A DNA stretch of 56,596 nt from Myxococcales bacterium. Lineage in GTDB: Bacteria; Myxococcota; Polyangia; Nannocystales; Nannocystaceae. The position numbers were made by a program, and so were the translations under genes. The stretch is from contig JAEUJW010000043.1 of the NCBI GenBank assembly GCA_016793465.1, forward strand, positions 1 through 56,596, given 5' to 3'. The notes beneath the pieces are model-generated. The model saw nothing but the letters and a program-made list of their open reading frames with translations. It made no database searches and had not been told where the DNA came from. Positions 32,174-41,294 of this stretch are shown here, piece by piece (the first letter of the stretch is position 1; every line of letters starts with the position of its first letter).

Positions 32174-32870
32174 TCGCACGACCCTCGCCATCAAGCGGCT
32201 GTACCGCGGCGCCGAGCCGCCGACCGGGGCGCCGCCGCGGGCGCTCGAGCAGGCGCTGCTGGCCGAGCACACCCGGCTGTATCCGCCGCGCGCGCGCGGC
32301 TGGCTCGGCGCGCACCGCTGGGCCGTGGCCAGCGTCGCCGCGGCGTTCGGGGCCGTCGCCGCCTGCCGGGTGCCCGTCGACTACGAGCGCGCGTTCGGGG
32401 CCAGCGTCGTCTGCGAGGTGCCCCGGGAGACATGGCCCGAAGTGCAGCTCGAGGAGCTCAGCGGGGCCATGGCCGCCGACCTCGGCGCGCACCGGGTGGC
32501 CATCCAGGCCCACGACGACGCCGGCCCGACCCGCGGGTTCCGCGTCGACCTGTGGGGCGCGGAGGACGTCGACGACGCCGCGCTGCTCGCGGCCCTGCAG
32601 GCGCACGCGCCGGACATCCCCGCGGGCGCGTGCACGACGTCGCCGCTGGCTGGCACGGTCCACGGCACGCTCGGGGGGCGGCTCGGCTACGGGCTGCTGG
32701 CCATCGACATCGACCACAACGACGCCGAGGCGGCGCGGCTCGAGATCCTGCGGGGCCTCGAGCAGCAGGGCATGCGCGGCTCGGCCGACGTCGAGATCCG
32801 CGACGACGGCGACGGCAAGCGCGAGGTCAAGATCCGCATCGAGGCGTACCACCCCGACGAGCCGCGCTGA
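32163..32870 (+). CDS. Single-pass membrane protein, candidate partner of the ECF sigma factor
   Basis: The 235-residue protein starts inside the sigma gene (11-bp overlap). The N-terminal 50 residues are cytoplasmic and basic (FDRTTLAIKRLYRG), followed by one hydrophobic helix (about 51-70, RWAVASVAAAFGAVAAC) and a periplasmic domain of about 160 residues with alternating strands and helices. I see no ZAS zinc motif (HxxxCxxC), so a classic zinc anti-sigma fold is unlikely. The position still suggests sigma-factor control. The periplasmic part (for example GLLAIDIDHNDAEAARLEIL) contains no family I recognise. Confidence 0.75.
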   Translation: MWFDRTTLAIKRLYRGAEPPTGAPPRALEQALLAEHTRLYPPRARGWLGAHRWAVASVAAAFGAVAACRVPVDYERAFGASVVCEVPRETWPEVQLEELSGAMAADLGAHRVAIQAHDDAGPTRGFRVDLWGAEDVDDAALLAALQAHAPDIPAGACTTSPLAGTVHGTLGGRLGYGLLAIDIDHNDAEAARLEILRGLEQQGMRGSADVEIRDDGDGKREVKIRIEAYHPDEPR

Positions 32871-32873
32871 GGC

Positions 32874-33242
32874 TCAGCCCATCTTGAAGAAGTTGAGCTT
32901 GTTGCCGTCGAGGTCGCGGAAGTAGCCGGCGTAGAAGGTCGGGCTGCGCTCGCCGGGGTCGCCCTCGGTGGTCGCGCCGAGCTCGATGGCGCGGGCGTGC
33001 AGGCGGTCGACCTGCTCGCGGGTCGGCACCGCGAGCGCGACCATCGTGCCGTTGCCGACCGTGGCGTCCTTGCCGTCGTGGGGCCGACACACGGCCAGCG
33101 AGGGCGTGGCCATGTTGACGCCCCAGACCACGAAGCGGTCGAAGTTCATGATGCGCTTCGCGCCGAGGTCGCCGAGCAGGGCGTCGTAGAAGGCGGCGGC
33201 CTTGTCGAAGTCGTTGGTGCCGAGGGTGACGTATCCGATCAT
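32874..33242 (-). CDS. VOC (glyoxalase/bleomycin-resistance) family protein
   Basis: The 122-residue protein has the paired beta-alpha-beta-beta-beta modules of the vicinal-oxygen-chelate fold: MIGYVTLGTNDFDKAAAFYD at the start and YFRDLDGNKLNFFKMG at the end. The first-strand metal His is replaced (YVTLG), so metal use and substrate are uncertain. It is third after the murein endopeptidase and hflX, 13 bases past hflX, but it also has its own TAGTGT hexamer seven bases before the ATG, overlapping the hflX end. Confidence 0.85.
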   Translation of the reverse strand: MIGYVTLGTNDFDKAAAFYDALLGDLGAKRIMNFDRFVVWGVNMATPSLAVCRPHDGKDATVGNGTMVALAVPTREQVDRLHARAIELGATTEGDPGERSPTFYAGYFRDLDGNKLNFFKMG

Positions 33243-33249
33243 GCGGCGG

Positions 33250-33255
33250 ACACTA
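33250..33255 (-). promoter_or_regulatory. Candidate -10 hexamer TAGTGT
   Basis: TAGTGT on the minus strand, directly after the hflX stop codon, ends seven bases before ATG 33242 of the VOC gene. It may add an internal leaderless promoter. Confidence 0.35.
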
Positions 33256-34647
33256 TCAGTCCGCCGCCTCGGCGGGGAGCGCGGCCTTCAGGCGCTCGAG
33301 CACCTCGGGGGCGGCGCGCACGACCAGGCGGGTGCCGGCGTCCTCATGGGTCTCGCGGACCACCTGGGCCTGGGCGTGGAAGGCGGCGACGACCGCGTGG
33401 CTGGCCCACGGCACGAACACCTCCTCCTCCTGCATGTCGGCGGTCACGCGGGCGATGATGGTCGCGCGCAGGGCGGCGACGTCGGCGGGGTCGCGGGAGG
33501 ACAGCTGGACCGCGTCGGGGAACTCGGCGCGCAGGGCCTCGCGGGCCTCGGCGTCGACGCGGTCGATCTTGTTGAGCAGCAGCAGCGAGGGCGCCTGGTC
33601 GGCCTCGATCTCGCGGAGCACCGCGCGGGTGACCTCGTACTGCGCGCGGAAGGTCGGGTCGCTGGCGTCGACCACGAACAGCAGCAGGGACGCGTTGCGG
33701 GCCTCGTCGAGGGTGCTGCGGAAGCTGGCGACGAGGTCGTGCGGGAGCTTCTTGATGAAGCCGACGGTGTCGCTGACGAGCACGCGCGGGTGGCTCGGCG
33801 GGTGGAGGGCGCGCACGGTGGTGTCGAGGGTGGCGAACAGCTGGTCGGCGACGAGCACCTCGCTGCCGGTCAGCGCGCGCATGAGCGACGACTTGCCGGC
33901 GTTGGTGTAGCCGACCAGCGCGGCCGTGGGGGTGCCGTGGCGGAGGTTGCGGCGGCCGCCCTGGTCGCGCTGGATCGCCGCCAGCTCGCGGCGGATCTCG
34001 GCCATGCGGTCGCGGATCCGCCGGCGGTCGAGCTCGAGCGCCGAGTCGCCGGCGCCGCGTCCGGCCTGGCGCTCGCTCGGGCCGCCGGCCTCGCGCAGGC
34101 GCGGGGCCACGTAGGCCAGGCGGGCCAGCTCGACCTGCAGGCGGGCCTCGCGGCTGCGGGCGTGGCGGTGGAAGATCTCGACGATCACGCCGGTGCGGTC
34201 GAGCACCTGGGCGCCGGTCGACTGCTCGAGGTTGCGGGCCTGGTTGGGCGTGAGGTCGTGGTCGACGATCACGATCTTCGGCCGCTTCGGGCGCTCGGGG
34301 TCGTCGTCCTCGACGTCGTCCTCGGGCTCGAGGCCCTCGTCGTCGTCCGGGCCCTCCTCCTCTTCGCGGCGCAGGCGGGCCTTGTCGGTGCGCGCGGGCG
34401 CCTGCGACGGCACGTAGCCGCGGCCGCCGGTGATCGCGGCGAGCTCCTTCAGCTTACCTTCGCCGAGCACCAGCGACTTCGACAGCATCTCGCGCCGCTG
34501 CGAGACCTCGGCGACGACGTCGTAGCCGAGGGTGTCGACCAGGCGCACGAGCTCGGCGAGGTTGCCGGCGTGCTCCTCGTCGGAGACTTCGGGCAGTTGG
34601 ACGGACACGAGGACGGCCCTGGGCCGCGGCGGCGTTCGCTCGGACAT
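33256..34647 (-). CDS. hflX: Ribosome-associated GTPase HflX
   Basis: The 463-residue protein has the HflX N-terminal domain (AVLVSVQLPEV, GEGKLKELA, VIVDHDLTPNQARNLEQ) and the linker helix with RDRMAEIRRELAAI. The GTPase has G1 GYTNAGKSS (about 246), G3 DTVGFIKKLPHDLVASF and G4 NKID. HflX splits stalled 70S ribosomes under stress. An unusual acidic insert (about 89-118, REEEEGPDDDEG and following) sits between the two parts of the N-terminal domain and is probably a disordered loop. It is second in a minus-strand row after the M74-type peptidase (21-bp gap). Confidence 0.95.
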   Translation of the reverse strand: MSERTPPRPRAVLVSVQLPEVSDEEHAGNLAELVRLVDTLGYDVVAEVSQRREMLSKSLVLGEGKLKELAAITGGRGYVPSQAPARTDKARLRREEEEGPDDDEGLEPEDDVEDDDPERPKRPKIVIVDHDLTPNQARNLEQSTGAQVLDRTGVIVEIFHRHARSREARLQVELARLAYVAPRLREAGGPSERQAGRGAGDSALELDRRRIRDRMAEIRRELAAIQRDQGGRRNLRHGTPTAALVGYTNAGKSSLMRALTGSEVLVADQLFATLDTTVRALHPPSHPRVLVSDTVGFIKKLPHDLVASFRSTLDEARNASLLLFVVDASDPTFRAQYEVTRAVLREIEADQAPSLLLLNKIDRVDAEAREALRAEFPDAVQLSSRDPADVAALRATIIARVTADMQEEEVFVPWASHAVVAAFHAQAQVVRETHEDAGTRLVVRAAPEVLERLKAALPAEAAD

Positions 34648-34668
34648 GCGGGGGCGAACTGTGGCCGA

Positions 34669-35682
34669 CTACTCGTGAAAGCGCACGTGAAAATGGTTGA
34701 CGTGGCCGCGCCAGTGGCGAACGAGCCCGCTCGGGGCGTGGCGGCCGCGCGGGTACTGGAACACGCGCTCGAGCCGCTCGGCGGACACGCCCGCGGCGAG
34801 GGCGTGCTCGTAGAGGAGCTTCTGCAGGCCGTGGTCCATGAAGACGTAGTGGATCGCGTCGGTCGCCAGGAAGCCGTCCAGGAGGGCCCAGGTGCGGGCG
34901 ACGTCGAGGTTGTGGCGGCCGGCGTTGCGGAACAGGGTGTCGTCGGCCTCGGGCCCGCGGAGCACGTAGCCGACGTCGACGTCGCGGCCGTGGCGGTGCG
35001 AGAGGTGGGGCGGGAAGGCGCCGCCGCCCTTGCGGCTGATGTCGCCGACGTGGATCTTCGGGCCGCCGGCGCCGGCCTCGTCGTGGTAGCGGCGCACGGC
35101 GTCCTGGATCCGGCGGATGGTGTGCGGGGTGCCCCAGGCGTTGTCGGGACGCTTAATTATGTAGTGCAGGCCGGGCGGCAGCTGCAGGCCCTGGGCGAGC
35201 ACGCCGACGAAGTCGTCGGGCTCGACGAGGTCGGGGTAGTAGACATCGCCGTCGCGCAGCTCGACCGTCTCCTGGCGGATGCTCAGCGACTCGCTCTGCT
35301 GCGGGCGCTGAATTTGAACGACGCCACGCGAGACGGCGGCGAGGGTCGCGTCGTCGGCCAGCGGGTCGCCGACGCGGTACTGGCGGATCACGCCGGTGTC
35401 GTCGTTGCGGATGGTCGCGGCCGCGTCGGCGGGGTCGGCCGCGTTCATGGTCGCCAGCAGGGTGAGGCCGAGCTCGGTCGGCGGGAGCGCGGCGATCGGG
35501 TCGACGTCGCGGGTGCCGGCGTCGGGCTCCCCGGTCTCGCCGCCGCCCTCGACCTCGGCCGACCCGGGCGGCGGCGCGGGGGCGGGGGTCGAGGGGTCGG
35601 CGAGCTCGAGCCCGGGCGACGGCTCGCCGCAGGCCCCGAGCAGGGCGAGCGCGACGAGCAGGCGGTGGAGCGCGGTGGCCAC
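34669..35682 (-). CDS. Lipoprotein: GspC-like HR domain fused to M74 (MepA-type) murein endopeptidase
   Basis: I chose GTG 35682 because it yields a good lipobox signal (ATALHRLLVALALLGAC); the frame stays open to GTG 35781, with another option at 35715. After a Pro/Glu/Gly linker, residues about 75-140 (LGLTLLATMNAADPADAAAT, VIRQYRVGDPLADDATLAAV, GVVQIQRPQQSESLSI) resemble the HR domain of GspC, the type II secretion clamp. Residues about 170-337 carry the LAS-type zinc site of MepA: HRHGRDVDVGY (His-x6-Asp) and the C-terminal NHFHVRF (HxH). MepA cuts D-Ala-mDAP cross-links of peptidoglycan. All metal ligands are present, so it is likely active. The fusion suggests wall cleavage tied to a trans-envelope machine. 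It leads a row with hflX and the VOC gene. Confidence 0.8.
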   Translation of the reverse strand: MATALHRLLVALALLGACGEPSPGLELADPSTPAPAPPPGSAEVEGGGETGEPDAGTRDVDPIAALPPTELGLTLLATMNAADPADAAATIRNDDTGVIRQYRVGDPLADDATLAAVSRGVVQIQRPQQSESLSIRQETVELRDGDVYYPDLVEPDDFVGVLAQGLQLPPGLHYIIKRPDNAWGTPHTIRRIQDAVRRYHDEAGAGGPKIHVGDISRKGGGAFPPHLSHRHGRDVDVGYVLRGPEADDTLFRNAGRHNLDVARTWALLDGFLATDAIHYVFMDHGLQKLLYEHALAAGVSAERLERVFQYPRGRHAPSGLVRHWRGHVNHFHVRFHE

Positions 35683-35839
35683 GGAGGTGCGCGAGATTCG
35701 CAAGAAGCGCGCCACAAACGTGGCGGGGAAGTGCTTGATCTGCCAGCGAAGCGGGTGCGGGTGCGGCTGACAAACTGTCACGCCGCGGGCGGTCGGTCCG
35801 TCACGCCGTCACCTGCGCGGAGGTGCGCGCACGCGGCGG

Positions 35840-35954
35840 CTGTCCTCCGGGACAGGTGACAGGGCGCCCGGATGAACCGCGGGGACTGTCTCGAGGGACA
35901 GGTGCTAGCGGGGAACCACGCGCGGGCCGCGAGCAGAGCTGTCCCGTGGGACAG
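35840..35954. repeat. Cluster of three CTGTCC/GGACAG palindromes
   Basis: Palindromes with arms CTGTC(C)/GGGACAG lie at 35840-35855, 35886-35901 and 35939-35954, spaced 46 and 53 bases apart, in the 298-bp gap between two minus-strand genes. The third has seven-base arms and a two-base loop. The gap ends in an A+T-rich stretch (about 35955-35980). A role as RNA-processing or terminator hairpins, or as protein-binding sites, is possible. Confidence 0.75.
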
Positions 35955-35980
35955 ATTAATTAGAAGATCAAAAATTCCGA

Positions 35981-37081
35981 TCAGCTGCAGGTCGCGCCGT
36001 TCTCGAGGCACTTGCCGAACTCGCAGCGGCAGCGGACCGTGCGGCCGTCGGGGAAGCTGGTGTCCCAACCCTGGCCGAAGCAGTCGCTGAAGTTGCAGGT
36101 CGTGCGGGCCGTGCCGCCGCCGGGCAGCGCGGTCTCCCAGCCGTTCTTCGCGCAGTCGCCGAAGCTGCAGCTGGTGCGGGCGCTGCCGCCGGGCAGGTCG
36201 GTCTCCCAGCCGTTCTTCATGCAGTCGCCGAAGCTGCAGCGGGTGCGGACCTCGGTGCCGTCGGGCATGCCGGTGCTCCAGCCGTCGGTCAGGCACTTCT
36301 GGAAGCTGCAGCGGGCCTGCACGCTGCCGCCGTCGGCGCTGGCGGTCCAGCCGTTCTTGGCGCAGTCGGAGAACTCGCAGCGGCCGGCGGCGAACATCAG
36401 GGCGATCGCGCCGGCGAGGGTCCGGGCCTGGGCGCGGGCGGTCTCGGCGGCCTCGGCCTCGGCCTTCACGCGGGCGTCCTCGGCCTTGCGGTAGGCGGTG
36501 AGGTCGGCCTTCGCGCTGGCCCACTTCAGCTGCTTGCTGTCGCCGCCGGCGGCGTCGAGGCAGGCGGTCACGAACTCGGGCACGGCCTCGGGGACCACGG
36601 CCGGGCGCACGCGCGGGCAGGCGCGCAGGACCGCGGCGTCGACGTCGGGCGCGCGTGGCACGGTCGCGAGCTCGACGAACGCGGGGTACGAGGGGCCGTC
36701 GGCGGCGGCGCGCTCGAGGTAACCGGCGGCCTCGAGCCACAGCTTCGGCATGTCGAGCCGGCCGTCGCGCGTCGGGGCGGTGCCGTCGGCCATGCGGACC
36801 TTGCCGGCGAACGCGATCGCCCGGTCGGCGGTGACGCCGGCGTCGACCTCGACGCGGGCCGCCTCGATGGCCTGGACGCGCGCCTCGTCGCGGGCCTTGT
36901 CGTCGCGCGCCCGCTCGGCGAGGGCCTTCTTCTGGCGCGCCTCGTCGTCGGCGCGGGCCTTCTCGGCGGCGCGGGCGGCGGCCTCGGCCTCCTGACGCCG
37001 CGTCTCGGGGGTGCTGACGTTGAACTTGAACAGCGAGCAGCCGGCGAGCAGGAGCGCGGAGACGGCGAGGCGTGGACGCAT
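35981..37081 (-). CDS. Lipoprotein with coiled coil and C-terminal CxFxxC...GW repeats
   Basis: The 366-residue protein starts MRPRLAVSALLLAGC (lipobox Cys 15). Residues about 25-75 are an Ala/Arg/Glu coiled coil (EAEAAARAAEKARADDEARQ), followed by a helical middle with a few cysteines and a second charged helix (about 200-230). From about 245 to the end come six tandem modules of about 23 residues with consensus CxFxxCxxxGWxTxxPxG, for instance CSFGDCMKNGWETDLPGG and CNFSDCFGQGWDTSFPDG. I know no named family with this repeat; each module probably folds as a small beta unit around one disulfide and a buried Trp. TACCGT lies six bases before the ATG. Confidence 0.8.
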   Translation of the reverse strand: MRPRLAVSALLLAGCSLFKFNVSTPETRRQEAEAAARAAEKARADDEARQKKALAERARDDKARDEARVQAIEAARVEVDAGVTADRAIAFAGKVRMADGTAPTRDGRLDMPKLWLEAAGYLERAAADGPSYPAFVELATVPRAPDVDAAVLRACPRVRPAVVPEAVPEFVTACLDAAGGDSKQLKWASAKADLTAYRKAEDARVKAEAEAAETARAQARTLAGAIALMFAAGRCEFSDCAKNGWTASADGGSVQARCSFQKCLTDGWSTGMPDGTEVRTRCSFGDCMKNGWETDLPGGSARTSCSFGDCAKNGWETALPGGGTARTTCNFSDCFGQGWDTSFPDGRTVRCRCEFGKCLENGATCS

Positions 37082-37087
37082 CGGGCG

Positions 37088-37093
37088 ACGGTA
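37088..37093 (-). promoter_or_regulatory. Candidate -10 hexamer TACCGT, leaderless position
   Basis: TACCGT on the minus strand is six bases before ATG 37081 of the GW-repeat lipoprotein. No Shine-Dalgarno sequence is present. Confidence 0.4.
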
Positions 37094-37155
37094 TCCCGCG
37101 CGGACGGGGCGATCAACGCTCGACACGGACCGCGCGGGCGTGGCACACCCCGGGC

Positions 37156-37692
37156 ATGAGCGGAGAACGCGTGCGCGGCGGCCTGGCGGGGCACCTCGCG
37201 GTCGCGCTGTTCGTGGTGGCCTGGGCGTTCCCGGTGCTGTGGCACGGGGCGGTCTCGCAGCGGCGGCTGCCCGGCGATCCGCAGTGGCTGCACGGGTGCC
37301 ACGACGTGGCCTGCCTGTTCTCGGATCGGCCCGCGGCGTGGAACACCTATTACGTGCAGGTGCGCTTCGCGGGCGGGCCCTGGCAGGCGTTCGACGTGGC
37401 CCCGTTCTTCGCCATGGAGCCGTTCGGCTACCGCACGCGCATGCACCGGATGCTCATCCAGTGGGGCGACCGGCACGAGGAGCGGCGGGCCGAGCTGGCG
37501 GCGTGGCTGCTGGCCCGCTACCGGGCGCTCTACCCCGAGGCGCCGCAGCCGGTCGCGCTGCGGTTCGCGTACACGTGGACGGTGCCGCGGGCGGACGCGC
37601 CGCCGCAGGGTCGCTGGCGTCCGCCGCGGATCGAGGACGTCGCGCCCAACCGCCTGCGCGTGCTGTCGGTCCACGAGGCGGAGGCGCCGTGA
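37156..37692 (+). CDS. Single-pass membrane protein paired with an HTTM protein
   Basis: The 178-residue protein starts MSGERVRGG, then one hydrophobic helix (about 10-30, AVALFVVAWAFPVLW) and an outside-facing domain rich in Trp, Tyr and Phe (CHDVACLFSDRPAAWNTYYV, then WQAFDVAPFFAMEPFGYRTR). I do not recognise the family. Its stop codon overlaps the GTG start of the HTTM gene (GTGA), so the two are made together and probably work as a pair. The frame is open upstream to 37072, but that part lacks a membrane-targeting signal. Confidence 0.75.
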   Translation: MSGERVRGGLAGHLAVALFVVAWAFPVLWHGAVSQRRLPGDPQWLHGCHDVACLFSDRPAAWNTYYVQVRFAGGPWQAFDVAPFFAMEPFGYRTRMHRMLIQWGDRHEERRAELAAWLLARYRALYPEAPQPVALRFAYTWTVPRADAPPQGRWRPPRIEDVAPNRLRVLSVHEAEAP

Positions 37693-38513
37693 CGCTGCGG
37701 GGCGCGTGGAGCCGGTTCTGGTTCGCCGAGGTGCCGGCGATCCGCCTGGCGGCGTTCCGCCAGGTGATGCTGTTCACGCTGGGGTTCTACCTGATCGAGC
37801 GCTGGCGCTTCGCCGGCGAGTGGCTGACGGCGGCGGGCTTCCACCCGACCGGCGATCCGCTGTTCGGGCCCAGGTTCCCGCTGGTGCCCGAGGCGTGGCT
37901 GCCGGGGCTGGGGGTGCTGCTGTTCGGCTCGGTCGGGCTGGCGATCTTCGGGGTGGCGCGGCGGGTCATGCTGGTGGTCGCGCTCGCGCTGGTGATCGTG
38001 GTCAGCGGGATCGACCCGGTGTCGGCGTTCACGCTCAACCGGCTGTACATCTTCGTGCTGGTGGTCCTCGCGCTGGCGCCGCGGGTCCGCGAGGGCCTGA
38101 CGCCGGCCTGGCCCGAGCGCATGCTGCAGGTCCACCTGCTCGTGCACTACTTCGCGGCCGGGCTGTGCAAGCTGCGCGAGGACTGGAGCGGCGGCGGCGA
38201 CGTGCTGTGGATGCAGGTCCAGGGCGTGTACATGACCGAGGCCGCGGCCTGGCTGGTGCGCACGCTGCCGGGCTGGAGCTGGACGGGCATGCAGCACATG
38301 GCGCTGGGCTTCGAGCTGCTGGCGCCGCTGCTGTTCCTGGTCCGGCGCCTGCGGCCGCTGGCGATCGCGCTCGGGCTCGGCTTCCACCTGATCGTCGCGG
38401 TCACCATGTACCAGCTGATCTATTTCAGCCTGCAGATGCTGGGTTTTTACGTGCTGTTCCTCGAGCCGGCGACGCTCGAGCGCTGGCAGGCGCGCCTCGG
38501 CCTGAAGGACTGA
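37689..38513 (+). CDS. HTTM-domain multipass membrane protein (vitamin K gamma-carboxylase-like)
   Basis: The 274-residue protein, with a GTG start overlapping the previous gene, has about six hydrophobic helices: RQVMLFTLGFYLIERWRF, LPGLGVLLFGSVGLAIFGVA, VMLVVALALVIVVSGID, LYIFVLVVLALAP, FELLAPLLFLVRRLRPLAIA and LIYFSLQMLGFYVLFLEP. The QVHLLVHYFAAGLCKL segment and HLIVAVTMY match the HTTM (horizontally transferred transmembrane) group related to vitamin K-dependent gamma-carboxylase. The bacterial members' reactions are largely unknown. It lacks the soluble C-terminal domain of the animal enzyme. A T-rich element follows the stop codon. Confidence 0.85.
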   Translation: MTLRGAWSRFWFAEVPAIRLAAFRQVMLFTLGFYLIERWRFAGEWLTAAGFHPTGDPLFGPRFPLVPEAWLPGLGVLLFGSVGLAIFGVARRVMLVVALALVIVVSGIDPVSAFTLNRLYIFVLVVLALAPRVREGLTPAWPERMLQVHLLVHYFAAGLCKLREDWSGGGDVLWMQVQGVYMTEAAAWLVRTLPGWSWTGMQHMALGFELLAPLLFLVRRLRPLAIALGLGFHLIVAVTMYQLIYFSLQMLGFYVLFLEPATLERWQARLGLKD

Positions 38514-38535
38514 CCGCGGGGTCGGCCGGTTTTTT
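38512..38535 (+). terminator. Weak hairpin plus T-run after the HTTM gene
   Basis: A GC-rich stretch that can fold (ACCG pairing with CGGT) is followed directly by six T residues at 38530-38535. The T-run is rare in this genome and marks a likely intrinsic terminator. Confidence 0.45.
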
Positions 38536-38583
38536 GATCCGGGGGAGGTGTTTATCCTACATCTCGTACACCGGAGAACGACG

Positions 38584-38961
38584 ATGGACGAACGACGCCG
38601 AGAGCGCAGCGAAAACCCCTGGATGGCCGGGGATCTCTACTTGCAGCGTGTCGCCGAGCAGCACGGGCTCGACCAGCTCACCCTGGCGACGCGTGAGGGT
38701 CTGCTGCTGTCAGGCACCGGCGATCGCGACCTGAGCAACCGGCTGGCGGCGGTCGCCCCGGTGTTCGCCGAGGAGCCGGCCACCCTGAAGCCGGGTCTGC
38801 TCGAGGAGATGGCCCGGGGTCAGCCGATCCAGCTGTGGCGGGTGACCATCCGCGAGCGGCCGTTCTACCTCATCGGCTTCGGCACGCCGACCGACATGCC
38901 CGAGGAGGTGCAGGCCGCGTTCGACCGCATCTTCGCGCGCCGCTCGCGGCTCGCCAACTGA
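38584..38961 (+). CDS. Small cytoplasmic protein, possibly Roadblock/LC7-like
   Basis: The 125-residue protein has its start set by GGAG at 38573-38576, seven bases before ATG 38584. The sequence MDERRRERSENPWMAGDLYL leads into AEQHGLDQLTLATREGLLLS and GRPIQLWRVTIRERPFYLIG-like alternation (actual segment QPIQLWRVTIRERPFYLIGF), a helix-strand-strand-helix-strand pattern compatible with the Roadblock/LC7 fold that partners small GTPases in Myxococcota. Identity is tentative: no defining motif is present. The gene stands alone, bounded by the T-run terminator upstream and a small hairpin downstream. Confidence 0.65.
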   Translation: MDERRRERSENPWMAGDLYLQRVAEQHGLDQLTLATREGLLLSGTGDRDLSNRLAAVAPVFAEEPATLKPGLLEEMARGQPIQLWRVTIRERPFYLIGFGTPTDMPEEVQAAFDRIFARRSRLAN

Positions 38962-38969
38962 GTTTACGA

Positions 38970-38986
38970 GTGGGCACGAAGCCCAC
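38970..38986. terminator. Short hairpin between convergent genes
   Basis: GTGGGC and GCCCAC pair around ACGAA nine bases past the stop codon at 38961. An A+T-rich run (39000-39010) follows before the ung stop codon at 39027. It may serve both directions. Confidence 0.5.
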
Positions 38987-39026
38987 GACATCACTTGGCT
39001 TTATTAATTTCGTCCCCGGGTCGCTG

Positions 39027-39716
39027 TCACTCGAGTGACCAGTCGATCTCGGGGACGCCGAGCTCCGAGAGGGCGTTATTAATGGCCGTGAACGGCCGGC
39101 TGCCGAGGAACTTCGGGCCCTTGCCGACGATCGGCGAGGGGTGGGGCGCGGCGCAGATGCGGTGGCGGTCCTCGTCGATCATGCCGGCCTTCTTCCTGGC
39201 GAAGTCGCCCCACAGCGCGAACACCAGCGGATCGCCGCGGCCGCTGAGCTCGCGGATGACGGCGTCGGTGAACTTCTCCCAGCCCTTCTGTTTGTGCGAG
39301 CCCGGCGTGTGGGCGCGGACCGTGAGCACCGTGTTCAGCATGAGCACGCCCTGCTCGGCCCAGCGGGTCAGGTCGCCGTGGCGGGGGATCGGGTGGCCCT
39401 GGTCGGCCTGCAGCTCTTTGAAAATGTTGAGCAGCGAGCCGGGCGGCTTCACCCCGGGCTGGACCGAGAAGCACAGGCCGTTGGCCTGACCCTCGTCGTG
39501 GTAGGGGTCCTGGCCGAGCAGGACCACCCGGACCTGCTCGAACGGGGTCCGCTCGAAGGCTCTAAAGACGTCGTCTTCGCTCGGGTAAACCGTATGGTTC
39601 TCGCGCTCTTGCGTGACGAAGTCGACGAGATCCCTGAAGTAGGACTTGTCGGTCTCGTCGCCGAGCACGGAGGCCCAGGTGCCGGGCAAGGTCCAGGGGC
39701 TGCTGCCGTAGTACAT
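39027..39716 (-). CDS. ung: Uracil-DNA glycosylase, family 1
   Basis: The 229-residue protein has the water-activating motif GQDPYHDEGQANGLCFSV (about 68), PPSLLNIFKE-type (here PPGSLLNIFKEL), GVLMLNTVLTVRAHTPGSH, LWGDFARKK and the catalytic-His loop APHPSPIVG. These define family 1 UDG, which excises uracil from DNA at the start of base-excision repair. GGAGG precedes the ATG by about six bases, and the gene lies 18 bases after the aminopeptidase stop codon, so the two form an operon. Confidence 0.97.
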   Translation of the reverse strand: MYYGSSPWTLPGTWASVLGDETDKSYFRDLVDFVTQERENHTVYPSEDDVFRAFERTPFEQVRVVLLGQDPYHDEGQANGLCFSVQPGVKPPGSLLNIFKELQADQGHPIPRHGDLTRWAEQGVLMLNTVLTVRAHTPGSHKQKGWEKFTDAVIRELSGRGDPLVFALWGDFARKKAGMIDEDRHRICAAPHPSPIVGKGPKFLGSRPFTAINNALSELGVPEIDWSLE

Positions 39717-39734
39717 GGGTGCCTCCGGGGGTTC

Positions 39735-41225
<1,491 letters not shown>

Positions 41226-41231
41226 CGCGGC

Positions 41232-41237
41232 AGTATG
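41232..41237 (-). promoter_or_regulatory. Candidate -10 hexamer CATACT, leaderless position
   Basis: CATACT on the minus strand is six bases before the aminopeptidase GTG at 41225, the same spacing seen before several other genes here. Confidence 0.4.
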
Positions 41238-41250
41238 CCCGATCCATGAT

Positions 41251-41294
41251 GCGGCGGACCTGCGGCGAACCTGCGGCGGACCTGCGGCGGACCG
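41251..41294. repeat. 11-bp tandem repeat upstream of pepA
   Basis: About four copies of CCTGCGGCGGA (one with a single change) run head to tail just upstream of the aminopeptidase promoter region. They may bind a regulator or may be simple slippage. Confidence 0.6.
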
